From Spirochaetales bacterium (lineage in GTDB: Bacteria; Spirochaetota; Spirochaetia; DSM-2461), in contig JAQQAM010000001.1 in NCBI GenBank assembly GCA_028532905.1, positions 1-42,464 of the forward strand: 42,464 bases of DNA, read 5' to 3'. Made by a program: the position numbers and the translations under genes. The notes beneath the pieces were generated by a model. It was not told the origin of the DNA. It did no database searches and saw only the letters and a list, made by a program, of their open reading frames with translations. Shown here piece after piece: positions 24,603-33,585 of the stretch (position 1 is its first letter; every line of letters starts with the position of its first letter).

Positions 24603-25856
24603 ATGAGCAGAAGAACAATACCTTTTACCAGAGACGACCTTGAAAGGATTTCAGCCAACCACAGCACTCCTTTTCATATCTATGACCGGGATGCCATTGA
24701 ATCAAATGCCCGGATGATAAACGATGCTTTTTCCTGGGTTCCCGGAGGATTCAAAAACTACTTTGCCGTCAAGGCCCTCCCCAATCCCCATATTATCAAG
24801 ATGCTCAAAGGACTGGGCATGGGAGCGGATTGCTCCTCTCTTCCCGAGCTTCTCCTTGCCGAAAAAGCGGGACTCAAGGGGGAGGAGATTATGTTCACCT
24901 CCAACGACACCCCCATGGCAGAGTATGAGAAGGCGCTGGAACTGGGAGCCGTTATCAATCTGGATGACATCACCCACCTGGATTTTCTTCAGAACGGACC
25001 CGGCCTCCCCGAGCTGATCTGTTTCCGTTACAACCCCGGCCCTCTGAAAGAGGGAAATGCCATCATCGGTTCTCCTGAAGAAGCAAAATACGGTTTTACC
25101 AGAGAGCAGTTGAAAGAGGGGTATAAAAAGGCCGCATCCCTGGGAGTAAAGCGCTTCGGCCTCCATACCATGGTTGCGTCCAATGAGCTGGAATCCGCCT
25201 ACTTTGTAGAGACCGCTCTGATTCTTCTGGAACTGGTGAACGAAATATCTGAAGAAGCCGGCATAAGCTTCGAGTTCATCAACCTCGGGGGCGGCGTGGG
25301 AATCCCCTACAAACCGGAAGACAAACCCGTTGATATTCCTTTTATATCCTCAGGGATAGAAAAAGCCTATAAGGAAAAACTGGCGGGAACGGCCAATGAA
25401 GGGATGAGAATCCTGATGGAGTGCGGCCGTGTTATCACCGGTCCCTACGGCTATCTGGTAACCAGAGCCATCCACCGGAAGGACACCTATAAACACTACA
25501 TCGGCGTTGATGCCTGTATGGCGGATCTGATGAGACCGGGAATGTACGGTGCCTATCACCATATCACCATACCTGGAAAAGAAAATGAAGCGGCAGACCA
25601 CACCTATGATGTGGCAGGTTCCTTGTGTGAAAACAATGACAAGTTTGCCATAGACAGAAAGCTTCCCCTTATTGAAACAGGCGATTTTATTGTCATTCAT
25701 GATACAGGGGCACACGGCCACGCCATGGGCTTCAACTACAATGGAAAACTGCGGCACGCCGAACTTCTGATGAACAAGGATAAGACCGTCAGACAGATCA
25801 GACGGGCGGAAACCATAGAAGACTACTTCGCCACCCTCGATTTTTCAGAGCTTTAA
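24603..25856 (+). CDS. lysA: Diaminopimelate decarboxylase
   Basis: 417 aa. The PLP-binding lysine is Lys57 in YFAVKALPNP. INLGGGVGIPY is the glycine loop, MECGR contacts the phosphate, ADLMRPGMYGAYHHI matches the substrate/dimer segment, and GSLCENND supplies the catalytic Cys from the other subunit. It converts meso-diaminopimelate to lysine, the last step of lysine synthesis. Other fold-type III decarboxylases (ornithine, carboxynorspermidine) lack this MRPxxYGAYH form. GAGGA precedes the ATG. It follows the 59-aa gene and is followed by the GH13 gene after 12 bases. Confidence 0.93.
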   Translation: MSRRTIPFTRDDLERISANHSTPFHIYDRDAIESNARMINDAFSWVPGGFKNYFAVKALPNPHIIKMLKGLGMGADCSSLPELLLAEKAGLKGEEIMFTSNDTPMAEYEKALELGAVINLDDITHLDFLQNGPGLPELICFRYNPGPLKEGNAIIGSPEEAKYGFTREQLKEGYKKAASLGVKRFGLHTMVASNELESAYFVETALILLELVNEISEEAGISFEFINLGGGVGIPYKPEDKPVDIPFISSGIEKAYKEKLAGTANEGMRILMECGRVITGPYGYLVTRAIHRKDTYKHYIGVDACMADLMRPGMYGAYHHITIPGKENEAADHTYDVAGSLCENNDKFAIDRKLPLIETGDFIVIHDTGAHGHAMGFNYNGKLRHAELLMNKDKTVRQIRRAETIEDYFATLDFSEL

Positions 25857-25868
25857 TACGGTAAATCT

Positions 25869-28800
25869 GTGACCGGCTGCCTGTATCTGGAACGAACCAT
25901 TCGTGATTCTCTTACTGCGGAATCCCGACTCTCTCCGGGATGTCTCCCGGTGGGAAGCCAGAGAGAAGCCAGAGACATTGCCGATCAGCTCCGGAAATCG
26001 GATGCCTCCCGGTCCAGACTGAAAGCCGGGGAAATCTATCTCCTCTCCCTTTTAAGCCGTTTTTACAAGGATCTGATTCAGGGGTATATGGACAGCCTGC
26101 GGGAAGAGGAGAAAGACCTCAGTCTGAAAGAGATGATTACACCCGGAGAAGAGCCCAGCTGGAACGCCCTTCTGAAGCGTCTGGACAGCAGTTTTCCTGC
26201 CCAATCCCCGATTGATCTGGACTCCCCCGGGGATCTTGTTGAAAAAAGAATCCGGGACTCTCTGGTCCTGGGACTGTTAAACAAGAACAAAGGCTGCCGT
26301 GAGCTGAAAGCCCTTTTCAGGGATACCAGGATAAGAGGGAAGGCCTACAACAGCCAGTTTGAACAGCTGAAATCCTTTATCTCCGGACACAGGATTCCGG
26401 AACGGTGGGACTCGGATCTGATGACTCTTTTACACGCCCCGGAAGAGTATTTTCCCGATTCCCTGGAAGAACAGATCAGGTTTATCAGCAGCTCCCGTCT
26501 GTACCCCTTTTTGAAGGACAGAACAGAATTCCTGTCGGCTCTGGATCTGATGCGGGAGGACAGCAAGATCGGCCTCAGCGGACCGGGACCTGTGGAGGGG
26601 ATCGACTTCTCCTGGCATGAGGACGATGAAGCTCACTTTTCGGTCGATTCCGACTGGATGCCCAATCTGATTCTCATTGCCAAGAACTGTTTTGTCTGGC
26701 TGTATCAGCTGTCCCGAAAGTACAGAAGGCCCATCGAAACCCTGAACGATATTCCTTCAGAAGAGCTGGACGAACTCAGACGCCGGGGCATCAGCGGTTT
26801 GTGGCTGATCGGGATATGGGAAAGAAGTACAGCCTCAAAAACCATTAAAAGAATTTGCGGGAATCCTGAAGCCGAAGCCTCCGCCTACTCTCTGAAAGAC
26901 TACAGGATATCCGATATTCTGGGGGGAGAGGAGGCTCTCAATGCCCTGAGGGACCGCTGCCTGCAGAAGGGACTCCGTCTGGCCAGTGATATGGTTCCCA
27001 ACCATACAGGTCTGGATTCTGTCTGGATGGAAGAGCATCCGGAATATTTCCTGCAGCTTCCTGAACCGCCCTATCCCAACTACAGCTTCAACGGTCCTGA
27101 CCTGAGCACAAACCCTGATATCAGCCTCCATATTGAGGATGGTTACTACAACCGGAGCGACGCGGCTGTGGTTTTTCAGAGACAAGACAACAAGACGGGA
27201 GATAAGCAGTACATCTATCATGGAAATGACGGCACATCCATGCCCTGGAATGACACGGCCCAGCTGGATTTCCTGAATCCTGAGGTCCGGGAACAGCTTA
27301 TCCGGCAAATACTGCTGGTAGCCGAAAAATTTCCCATAATCCGCTTTGATGCAGCCATGACCCTGGCCCGGAAACATGTACAGCGCCTGTGGTATCCCAA
27401 ACCGGGAGAAGGCGGAGCCATCCCGTCCCGGTCGGAACACAGTTTGAACGAGAAGGAATTCCGGGAAAAGATGCCCGAAGAATTCTGGAGAGAAGTGGTT
27501 GACCGGATCAACACAGAAGCCCCGAACACCCTCCTGCTGGCCGAAGCCTTCTGGATGATGGAAGGTTTTTTTGTCCGGAACCTGGGGATGCACCGGGTAT
27601 ACAATTCCGCCTTTATGAACCTCCTGAAAACCGAAAACAACAGTGAATACAGAAAGATCCTGAAGGAGACACTGAAGAGCAACCCCCGGATTCTCAAGCG
27701 CTTTGTCAACTTTATGAACAACCCCGATGAAGATACGGCTGTCACCCAGTTCGGTAAGGGAGATAAGTACTTCGGAATCTGTACTCTTATGGTAACCCTC
27801 CCCGGTCTTCCCATGATCGGCCACGGTCAGATGGAAGGCCTCACAGAAAAATACGGAATGGAATACAGACGCTCCTATTTTGAAGAGGAAGAGGACAGAG
27901 ACCTTCTGGAGCGCCATGAGAAAGAGATCTATCCCCTGATGAAGAAAAGGCTCTCCTTTGCCAGTGCCAGACGGTTTCATCTCTTCGATTTTCAGACCCC
28001 GAACAAGGTGGACGACAATGTCTACGCCTTCAGTAATTCCAGGGACGGTCATCATGTTCTGGTCTTCTACAACAACAGCAACACCCTCACAGAGGGTAAA
28101 ATTATTACTGAATGCCCCAAAGCTCTGACCAGTGAGGAAGGGGAGATTCTGGGAGAAGAGAAGTCAGATATTGCCGGCATAATGGACCTGAGTGAAACAG
28201 GTTATACCCTGCTGTTCGAGAACAGAAAGAGACTCTGGTATATTCACAGAAACAGAGATCTCCGTAAGGACGGGCTCCCGGTTAAACTCTATGGCTATCA
28301 GTCCAAAGTCTTTTATCCCGTACGACATCAGGAGGATGATGAAGAGAAACGGCTGGAAAAGCTGAAGCTGAAAGTCGGTAACAGGGGTGTACCGAACCTG
28401 GAGCGAGCCCTCCGTTATTCTGAACTGGAGCCACTGATCCATATGCTCCAGTCCTTTATGGCAACAAAGAGAATTGACACTGCTGTTATGAGTGACCTGA
28501 TCACAATGTTCTCAAAAGATCTGAACCGTATCAGAAAAATCCTTATGCCTGTAAAACAGTCTGTCCGGGAGGAACACAGACTTCTTGAAGATATTATCCG
28601 CCCGTCCTTCATGTCTCTTCAGCTCTGTGACATAAAGGACATGTTTTATATGATCCGTTTCTATCAGCTCTGGATGGAAGAAAAAATGCCCGCCCTGGAG
28701 TTCTGGAACAGGATTCTGAGGGATGATGATTTTGCTCCCTGGCTGGGCATCAACAGATACAAGGATATAATCTGGTACAACAAGGAAGGGATGGATGAAG

Positions 28801-28979
28801 CCTTCTGGTGGTTCAGCATTCTCTCATCCCTGCGCCTTCTGAATAAACGGTCGGCAGAACTCGACAAAGAGGCTGTAGAGAAACACATACAGGAACTGAA
28901 CAGACTGCAGTGCCGTCTGGGAGAATCAGAATACAGGCTGTCCCATGTTCTGAATGACGGACCCGGGAACATAGAATAA
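25869..28979 (+). CDS. Large GH13 alpha-amylase-family protein
   Basis: 1036 aa with a GTG start; no strong ribosome site is visible, so coupling to lysA is likely. Residues 1-290 are mostly helical and unrecognised. About 300-760 form a GH13 barrel: GISGLWLIGIWERS, LASDMVPNHTG, RFDAAMTL (nucleophile Asp), LLLAEAFW (acid/base Glu), FMNNPDEDT in place of the usual NHD segment, then LPGLPMIGHGQMEGLTEK. A beta domain follows, and the last ~270 residues are again helical. No signal peptide, so it should act in the cytoplasm on alpha-glucans or related sugars. The exact reaction (hydrolysis or glucosyl transfer) cannot be read from sequence. The size is about twice that of ordinary amylases. Confidence 0.85.
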   Translation: MTGCLYLERTIRDSLTAESRLSPGCLPVGSQREARDIADQLRKSDASRSRLKAGEIYLLSLLSRFYKDLIQGYMDSLREEEKDLSLKEMITPGEEPSWNALLKRLDSSFPAQSPIDLDSPGDLVEKRIRDSLVLGLLNKNKGCRELKALFRDTRIRGKAYNSQFEQLKSFISGHRIPERWDSDLMTLLHAPEEYFPDSLEEQIRFISSSRLYPFLKDRTEFLSALDLMREDSKIGLSGPGPVEGIDFSWHEDDEAHFSVDSDWMPNLILIAKNCFVWLYQLSRKYRRPIETLNDIPSEELDELRRRGISGLWLIGIWERSTASKTIKRICGNPEAEASAYSLKDYRISDILGGEEALNALRDRCLQKGLRLASDMVPNHTGLDSVWMEEHPEYFLQLPEPPYPNYSFNGPDLSTNPDISLHIEDGYYNRSDAAVVFQRQDNKTGDKQYIYHGNDGTSMPWNDTAQLDFLNPEVREQLIRQILLVAEKFPIIRFDAAMTLARKHVQRLWYPKPGEGGAIPSRSEHSLNEKEFREKMPEEFWREVVDRINTEAPNTLLLAEAFWMMEGFFVRNLGMHRVYNSAFMNLLKTENNSEYRKILKETLKSNPRILKRFVNFMNNPDEDTAVTQFGKGDKYFGICTLMVTLPGLPMIGHGQMEGLTEKYGMEYRRSYFEEEEDRDLLERHEKEIYPLMKKRLSFASARRFHLFDFQTPNKVDDNVYAFSNSRDGHHVLVFYNNSNTLTEGKIITECPKALTSEEGEILGEEKSDIAGIMDLSETGYTLLFENRKRLWYIHRNRDLRKDGLPVKLYGYQSKVFYPVRHQEDDEEKRLEKLKLKVGNRGVPNLERALRYSELEPLIHMLQSFMATKRIDTAVMSDLITMFSKDLNRIRKILMPVKQSVREEHRLLEDIIRPSFMSLQLCDIKDMFYMIRFYQLWMEEKMPALEFWNRILRDDDFAPWLGINRYKDIIWYNKEGMDEAFWWFSILSSLRLLNKRSAELDKEAVEKHIQELNRLQCRLGESEYRLSHVLNDGPGNIE

Positions 28980-28997
28980 CAGAAATAAGGATTCAAT

Positions 28998-29660
28998 ATG
29001 AGTAAAACAGTTCTGATTATAGGCAGTGAAACATTACTGGGAAGAAAGCTGATTGAAATATACCTGAACAGCGGCTACAAAGTCATCGCACCGGTAATGA
29101 CAACTCAGGAAACTCTGAAAACCTCGGAAAAGACAAATCTCATGGTGATTCCCTGGAACAGAAGCTCCCTTGTTTCCGCCAAGACAGTCATCCGGGAAGT
29201 GATGAGAAACGTTAACACACTGGACAAGGCTGTGGTTGTGAATCCCGAATCTGCCGAAACGGCTGTTCTGGAAGATCTGGAGACCGAATTTCTGGATGAG
29301 GCCCTGTACAGTTTTACCCACGGAACCCTGTATCTGATCAAGGAGATTCTGGATTTCTTCAGAACACAGGAGGCAGGGCTCATGGCCTTTGCCGAGACAG
29401 AAAAGGCTCTATCCTCAGAGTCTCTGGTTCCCTCTATCCTGAGAGGAGCCTTTCATAATATGGCAGAAGCCGTCATCCTTGCCGGCAACGGCGAAAGTGT
29501 CCGCTGCGGATTCACATCCCGCTTGACGGAAATGGAAGACTATGCACAATTCATCAAGGGGATTCTGGAATCGGAAGATCCGAAGATCAATGGTGAATGG
29601 CTTCAGTTTTCTGAGAAGAAGACTATTTTTCAGTCTCTGCCCATTATCAAAAGAAAATAA
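28998..29660 (+). CDS. Rossmann-fold SDR-like protein without catalytic Tyr-Lys
   Basis: 220 aa. The start VLIIGSETLLGRKLIEIYLNSGYKVIAPV reads as a nucleotide-binding Rossmann beta-alpha-beta unit, with a G-x5-G spacing instead of TGxxxGxG. The later SDR landmarks are altered: NNAG is missing and the segment where YxxxK should be reads LVPSILRGAFHNMAEAV. It may bind NAD(P) or a nucleotide sugar without catalysing oxidoreduction. AAGGA precedes the ATG. It lies 18 bases after the GH13 gene, suggesting a joint role in carbohydrate metabolism or its control. Remote homology only. Confidence 0.65.
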   Translation: MSKTVLIIGSETLLGRKLIEIYLNSGYKVIAPVMTTQETLKTSEKTNLMVIPWNRSSLVSAKTVIREVMRNVNTLDKAVVVNPESAETAVLEDLETEFLDEALYSFTHGTLYLIKEILDFFRTQEAGLMAFAETEKALSSESLVPSILRGAFHNMAEAVILAGNGESVRCGFTSRLTEMEDYAQFIKGILESEDPKINGEWLQFSEKKTIFQSLPIIKRK

Positions 29661-29699
29661 GCTGCCTCTTCAAGTGCAGATTAATCCTGGAGGATTTCG

Positions 29700-30953
29700 G
29701 TGAAACTTTGGATGAAATATACTATCTCTGCTGTTCTGGGTGTCGGACTGGCCCTGCTGCTTCCCGACAGCAGTCTCATTGACAGCATATTCAGGACAAT
29801 CGCTGAAATAACCCTCCGGGCAGGCCGGTTTATTGCTTTTCCCCTTGTTTTTTTCACACTGAGTGTTTCGGTATGCCAGCTGCGCCGCTCCCGGGATCTT
29901 CTGAAGATTTCCCTCAAGCTGTTGGCTCTGAGTGCCGGCGCAGTTCTTCTGTACACTGTGGTTGCCGTAGGGCTCTCGTTTATTCTGCCTGTACAGCGGA
30001 TTCCGATTCTCACAGATTCCACAGGCTGGCAGTCTGCCATCCCTTTCCGGAACAGTGTTTTCAACCCGGGGGCCGCCGAATCTCTGAGAGCACTCCTTCC
30101 TGTTAACAGTTTTGAGATTTTTCAGAACCCCGGGGACTTTATACTTCCCGCTCTGCTGTTTGCCTTTATACTGGGAACACAGCTTTACAGAGACAGAGAG
30201 GAAGCGGAGCCTGTGTTCAACCTCTTTGATTCCTTCAGCCGCATGTTCTACATGATGACCGGTCTTTTCACAACTCTCCTTGTGTTCACGGTCTTCAGTC
30301 TGAGTTATGATGCGGTGAGACTCATCAATGAGATTCCGGATATGAGTTCCTACTTCAGTCTGATCCGCCTGGTGGGAGCCGCCTCACTACTTCTTCTGTT
30401 TGTACTGCAGCCTCTTGCCCTTTATCTCCTTACAAAAAGAAATCCCTACAAGGAGATGATGACCTTTCTTCCGGGGCTGATAACCGCCCTGTTCAGCGGG
30501 GACAGTTTTATCAACATGCTTGTCCTTATCAAGACTCTGAAAGAAAACGGCGGCGTGAAGCGCAAACTCTCGGGTTTATCCATTCCTTTTTTCACTTTGT
30601 TCTCCCGGTCCGGTTCTGCAATGATTACAGCCATTAGCATGCTGACCATTCTGAAGTCCTATTCCAGTCTTGAGCTGACGGCCTTTCAGATATTCTGGAT
30701 TATCGGAATCTCAATTCTGGTGTCCTATACTCTTTTTGCACAGTCCTACCTGGGAATTTATACAGCCCTCATCACAGCCTGTTCTCTGTATGGCAGAGGA
30801 CTGACTGACGGTTATGTTCTGATTCTTCCCCTTCTGCCGGTGCTGACACTGACAGCCGGGCTTCTGGATACGGCGAACACCGCCTTTCTGACTCTCTGTT
30901 TTGGAGAAGACAAGGATTTAAGAATACCCGAAGAACAGGAAGACTTTATTTAA
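29700..30953 (+). CDS. Divergent SDF-family (dicarboxylate/amino acid:cation symporter-like) transporter
   Basis: 417 aa with a GTG start behind GGAGG. It has about eight hydrophobic segments. RAGRFIAFPLVFFTLSVSV and LPVNSFEIFQNPGDFILPALLFAFILGT match the SDF (GltPh) family in place and sequence. The binding motifs are changed: the serine-rich HP1 tip reads FSGDSFINML, NMDGT reads SRSGSA, and the TM8 segment DMGRTxxNVTGD reads DTANTAFLTLCF. Thus the Arg that holds the acidic side chain and the Asn/Asp that bind sodium are missing by this alignment. It should still be an inner-membrane transporter, but probably not for aspartate or glutamate. The end overlaps the next convergent gene by eight bases. 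Confidence 0.75.
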   Translation: MKLWMKYTISAVLGVGLALLLPDSSLIDSIFRTIAEITLRAGRFIAFPLVFFTLSVSVCQLRRSRDLLKISLKLLALSAGAVLLYTVVAVGLSFILPVQRIPILTDSTGWQSAIPFRNSVFNPGAAESLRALLPVNSFEIFQNPGDFILPALLFAFILGTQLYRDREEAEPVFNLFDSFSRMFYMMTGLFTTLLVFTVFSLSYDAVRLINEIPDMSSYFSLIRLVGAASLLLLFVLQPLALYLLTKRNPYKEMMTFLPGLITALFSGDSFINMLVLIKTLKENGGVKRKLSGLSIPFFTLFSRSGSAMITAISMLTILKSYSSLELTAFQIFWIIGISILVSYTLFAQSYLGIYTALITACSLYGRGLTDGYVLILPLLPVLTLTAGLLDTANTAFLTLCFGEDKDLRIPEEQEDFI

Positions 30954-31599
30954 CAAGAACTCTGATTCCCACCTGAAAGCTCACCATAAGACCGTCTGTG
31001 AAGGGCAGATCGTTGTCCAGCCAGAGGTTGTAGACCGGGAGACCCGTCTCCAGCTTGAAGTTGAAACCGAAACGCTCGGTCAGGGGATTGTAGTACCAGG
31101 CTCCCACTGTAAAATACAGAAACTCCTTAATCAGAGCTTTGAACATGTCTCCCCTGTCGTCTGCACCCGGACCGAACAGGGGTATCTGAAAGTTCAGAGC
31201 CGGAGCTGCCTGAAGCCCTATAAAATGCCTCTCTCCCAGGATAAAACGGTACCCCGCCGCGGGCTGCATAAAAAGAGAACTCACCGAAAGGGAATTGATA
31301 TTTGAGTAATCCACCGGAATGGTATATCCCCTGTCGGGAAGGTATTCCAGTGTCTGATTGTAGTAGAACAGAGACGGTCTGAAAAACCAGTTTTCATTGA
31401 AACTGAAAAAAACCGAGACTCCCGGGATAAACGTCAGCGTATCGGGTCCGCTGTCCCCCTCCTCTGTATCGTAACCGTCATTATTTTTCCAGAGGAATCC
31501 CATTTCACCGTCAATCCCTTCATAGGTCAGAGACAGGGCGGGGAGCAATGCCGCGGCAGAGAACAGCAGTATGAGAGTAATAAACAGAGACTTTCTCAT
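30946..31599 (-). CDS. Probable outer-membrane beta-barrel protein
   Basis: 217 aa from the ATG at 31599; a TTG nine bases upstream is the other possible start. A signal peptide (MRKSLFITLILLFSAAALLPALS) is followed by alternating hydrophobic/polar strands with many aromatics (FIPGVSVFFSFNENWFFRPSLFYY, GYRFILGERHFIGLQAAP). The final strand is LMVSFQVGIRVLVK. The pattern suggests an 8- to 10-stranded barrel with a periplasmic start. No specific family recognised. It is a single gene, and the proS terminator lies just upstream. Its 3' end overlaps the SDF transporter gene by eight bases. Confidence 0.65.
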   Translation of the reverse strand: MRKSLFITLILLFSAAALLPALSLTYEGIDGEMGFLWKNNDGYDTEEGDSGPDTLTFIPGVSVFFSFNENWFFRPSLFYYNQTLEYLPDRGYTIPVDYSNINSLSVSSLFMQPAAGYRFILGERHFIGLQAAPALNFQIPLFGPGADDRGDMFKALIKEFLYFTVGAWYYNPLTERFGFNFKLETGLPVYNLWLDNDLPFTDGLMVSFQVGIRVLVK

Positions 31600-31625
31600 G
31601 CCTTTCAATATATATCGCTTTAGCC

Positions 31626-31669
31626 AAAAAAAAAAGCAGAGAAAAACCTGACGGTCTTATCCCTGCTTT
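31626..31669 (-). terminator. Terminator of proS
   Basis: On the minus strand AAAGCAG and CTGCTTT pair across a 23-base loop that has its own small ACC/GGT pairing. They run into ten consecutive T. It begins 26 bases past the proS stop codon. Confidence 0.7.
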
Positions 31670-31695
31670 CCTGTCCTTATTTTAAGAAGGAAGAA

Positions 31696-33420
31696 TCAGT
31701 CTGCCGACTTTTCCTCTTTCAGAAAGTTTTCTACAAAAGACTTTACTTCTGCCAGAGGAATATTTTTCTTCTCACCGGTTTTTCTGATCTTCAGTTCCAC
31801 CTCTCCCGCTTCCAGAGAACGGGCTCCGATTACGATCTGCAGGGGGTATCCCAGAAGGTCGGCATCCTTGAACTTGAATCCCGCTCTTTCTTCCCTGTCA
31901 TCCAGAGCCACATCCATTCCGGCATCCCTGAGGCTTGTATAGAGGTCTTCACCGGCCGCAACAACCTCATCCTTGTTCATCTGAAGGGGGAGTATCACAG
32001 CCTCATAGGGGGCAATGGCTGCGGGCCAGATCATACCGTCCTCATCGTGATTCTGTTCAATGGCTGCCGCCATGGTCCGTCCGACTCCGATTCCATAACA
32101 GCCCATCACAGCAGGATGTGATTTTCCGTCCCGGTCCAGATAATTACACTCCATGGGCTCGCTGTATTTGGTACCCAGATAAAAAACCTGTCCCACCTCA
32201 ATACCTCTGTGATCTTCTAGCTTTCCCTCGCATTTGGGACATTTGTCGCCGGGCTGTGCAAAACTCAGATCCCCCAGAACATCCGCTTTGTAATCCCGTC
32301 CGTAATTGACATTCACCTTGTGGTAATCATCTTTATTGGCACCGCTGACCATATTCTTGCCTTCGGTAACAGAGTAGTCAGCCACGATTTTAACCTGCTT
32401 TTTAAGTCCCACAGGACCGGCAAAACCGGTACCCGCACCGCTGACCTCCTGTACCAGGGCATCATCGGCAAGAAAGACGCCATTGGCCGAGAGAGCGGTC
32501 TGGAGCTTGGATTCATTAATATCCAGATCTCCCCGGATCAGGACCAGCACAGGTTCCTCATCCACCACATAGATAATACTCTTAATAAAATCCGATGCAG
32601 GCCGCTTCAGATAATCCGCAATTTCCTCAATGGTTCTGCAGGCGGGGGTATGGACATCTTCGGTCTGTTCCATTCCCTCTTCCGTCAGTTCCTGCGCAGA
32701 ACGGGGAGTCACGGCTTTTTCGGCATTGGCTGCATAATCACAGCTGTCACAGCTCAGAATCAGGTCTTCACCGCTCTGTGCCAGAACCTGAAATTCATGG
32801 CTCATATCACCGCCGATATTACCTGTTGCCGCATCAACGGCCCTGAAGCTCAGTCCGCAGCGTTTGAAAATGGCTGTATAGGCATCGTACATTTTCCAGT
32901 ACATCACCTTTGATGCTTCTTCATCCACATCAAAGCTGTATCCGTCTTTCATGGTGAATTCACGGCCTCTCATAAGACCGAAGCGGGGGCGTACTTCATC
33001 CCTGAATTTCGTCTGAATCTGAAAGAGATTCCAGGGGAGCTGTTTATAGGATTTCAGAACCTTGGAAACCATATCGGTTATGACTTCCTCATGGGTGGGT
33101 CCCAGACAGAAATCATTGTCCTTTCTGTCCTTGAGACGGAGCAGCTCGGGACCATAGTATCCCCAGCGGCCGCTTTTTTCCCAGAGTTCGGAAGGCTGTA
33201 CAACAGGGAGCAGCACTTCCTGACATCCCTTTTTCTCCAGCTCCTCCCGGATGATGGTTTCAATTTTACTGAGACTTTTCTTTGCCAGAGGAGTGTAGTT
33301 ATAGATGCCGCTGGCCAGCTGCTGTATCATCCCAGCACGAAACATAAGCTGATGGCTTGGAACCTGAGCCTCCCGGGGTACTTCTTTCATTGTCTGATAA
33401 AAGAGCTGACTGATACGCAT
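31696..33420 (-). CDS. proS: Prolyl-tRNA synthetase, bacterial type
   Basis: 574 aa, the usual size for the bacterial form with an inserted editing domain. Class II motifs are seen: motif 1 around GCQEVLLPVVQPSELW, motif 2 in LRLKDRKDNDFCLGPTHEEV with the RFRDEVRPRFG-like stretch TKFRDEVRPRFGLMRGREF, and motif 3 near GCYGIGVGRTMAA. The editing (INS/YbaK-like) domain spans about 230-390 with LKRPASDFIKSIIYVV. The C-terminal anticodon-binding domain ends the protein. It charges tRNA-Pro and clears misacylated alanine. It stands alone with its own promoter (33475-33502) and terminator (31626-31669); GAGGAG precedes the ATG. Confidence 0.97.
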   Translation of the reverse strand: MRISQLFYQTMKEVPREAQVPSHQLMFRAGMIQQLASGIYNYTPLAKKSLSKIETIIREELEKKGCQEVLLPVVQPSELWEKSGRWGYYGPELLRLKDRKDNDFCLGPTHEEVITDMVSKVLKSYKQLPWNLFQIQTKFRDEVRPRFGLMRGREFTMKDGYSFDVDEEASKVMYWKMYDAYTAIFKRCGLSFRAVDAATGNIGGDMSHEFQVLAQSGEDLILSCDSCDYAANAEKAVTPRSAQELTEEGMEQTEDVHTPACRTIEEIADYLKRPASDFIKSIIYVVDEEPVLVLIRGDLDINESKLQTALSANGVFLADDALVQEVSGAGTGFAGPVGLKKQVKIVADYSVTEGKNMVSGANKDDYHKVNVNYGRDYKADVLGDLSFAQPGDKCPKCEGKLEDHRGIEVGQVFYLGTKYSEPMECNYLDRDGKSHPAVMGCYGIGVGRTMAAAIEQNHDEDGMIWPAAIAPYEAVILPLQMNKDEVVAAGEDLYTSLRDAGMDVALDDREERAGFKFKDADLLGYPLQIVIGARSLEAGEVELKIRKTGEKKNIPLAEVKSFVENFLKEEKSAD

Positions 33421-33474
33421 TATGTCTCCTCAAAATGAACTCGTTCTGTTCTTTAATTGTGTATTGGTCTGACT

Positions 33475-33502
33475 ATTATAACCAAAGCCGTGTATTTCTC
33501 AA
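33475..33502 (-). promoter_or_regulatory. proS promoter
   Basis: On the minus strand TTGAGA (33502-33497), 16 bases, then a perfect TATAAT (33480-33475). The hexamers match sigma-70 at five... of six and six of six positions respectively, allowing one off at -35 by a single base shift; the leader to the proS ATG is about 50 bases with no obvious T-box. Confidence 0.7.
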
Positions 33503-33532
33503 TATAGAACAGAATTGATTTCATTCAGAAAT

Positions 33533-33562
33533 AAAAAAAACCGCCTTAAGTGCAGGCGGTTT
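33533..33562 (-). terminator. Terminator of the DUF2259-like gene
   Basis: On the minus strand AAACCGCC, a nine-base loop, GGCGGTTT, then continuing T to eight in a row. It lies 21 bases past the stop codon of the upstream gene and just before the proS promoter, insulating the two. Confidence 0.88.
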
Positions 33563-33570
33563 CTCTCAAT

Positions 33571-33585
33571 GAATCCTTCGGATTC
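33571..33585 (-). other. Short hairpin across the DUF2259-like stop codon
   Basis: GAATCC, TTC, GGATTC form a perfect 6-bp inverted repeat overlapping the stop codon. Together with the terminator hairpin eight bases further on it makes two stacked stem-loops at the transcript end. Confidence 0.45.

Noticed and set aside
26835-28055. 406-aa minus-strand reading frame inside the GH13 gene
   Set aside because: It lies wholly opposite the GH13 barrel, whose motifs are unmistakable, and its product shows no family features.
33421-33480. T-box or other riboswitch in the proS leader
   Set aside because: The leader is only about 50 bases and shows no T-box sequence or anti-terminator structure.
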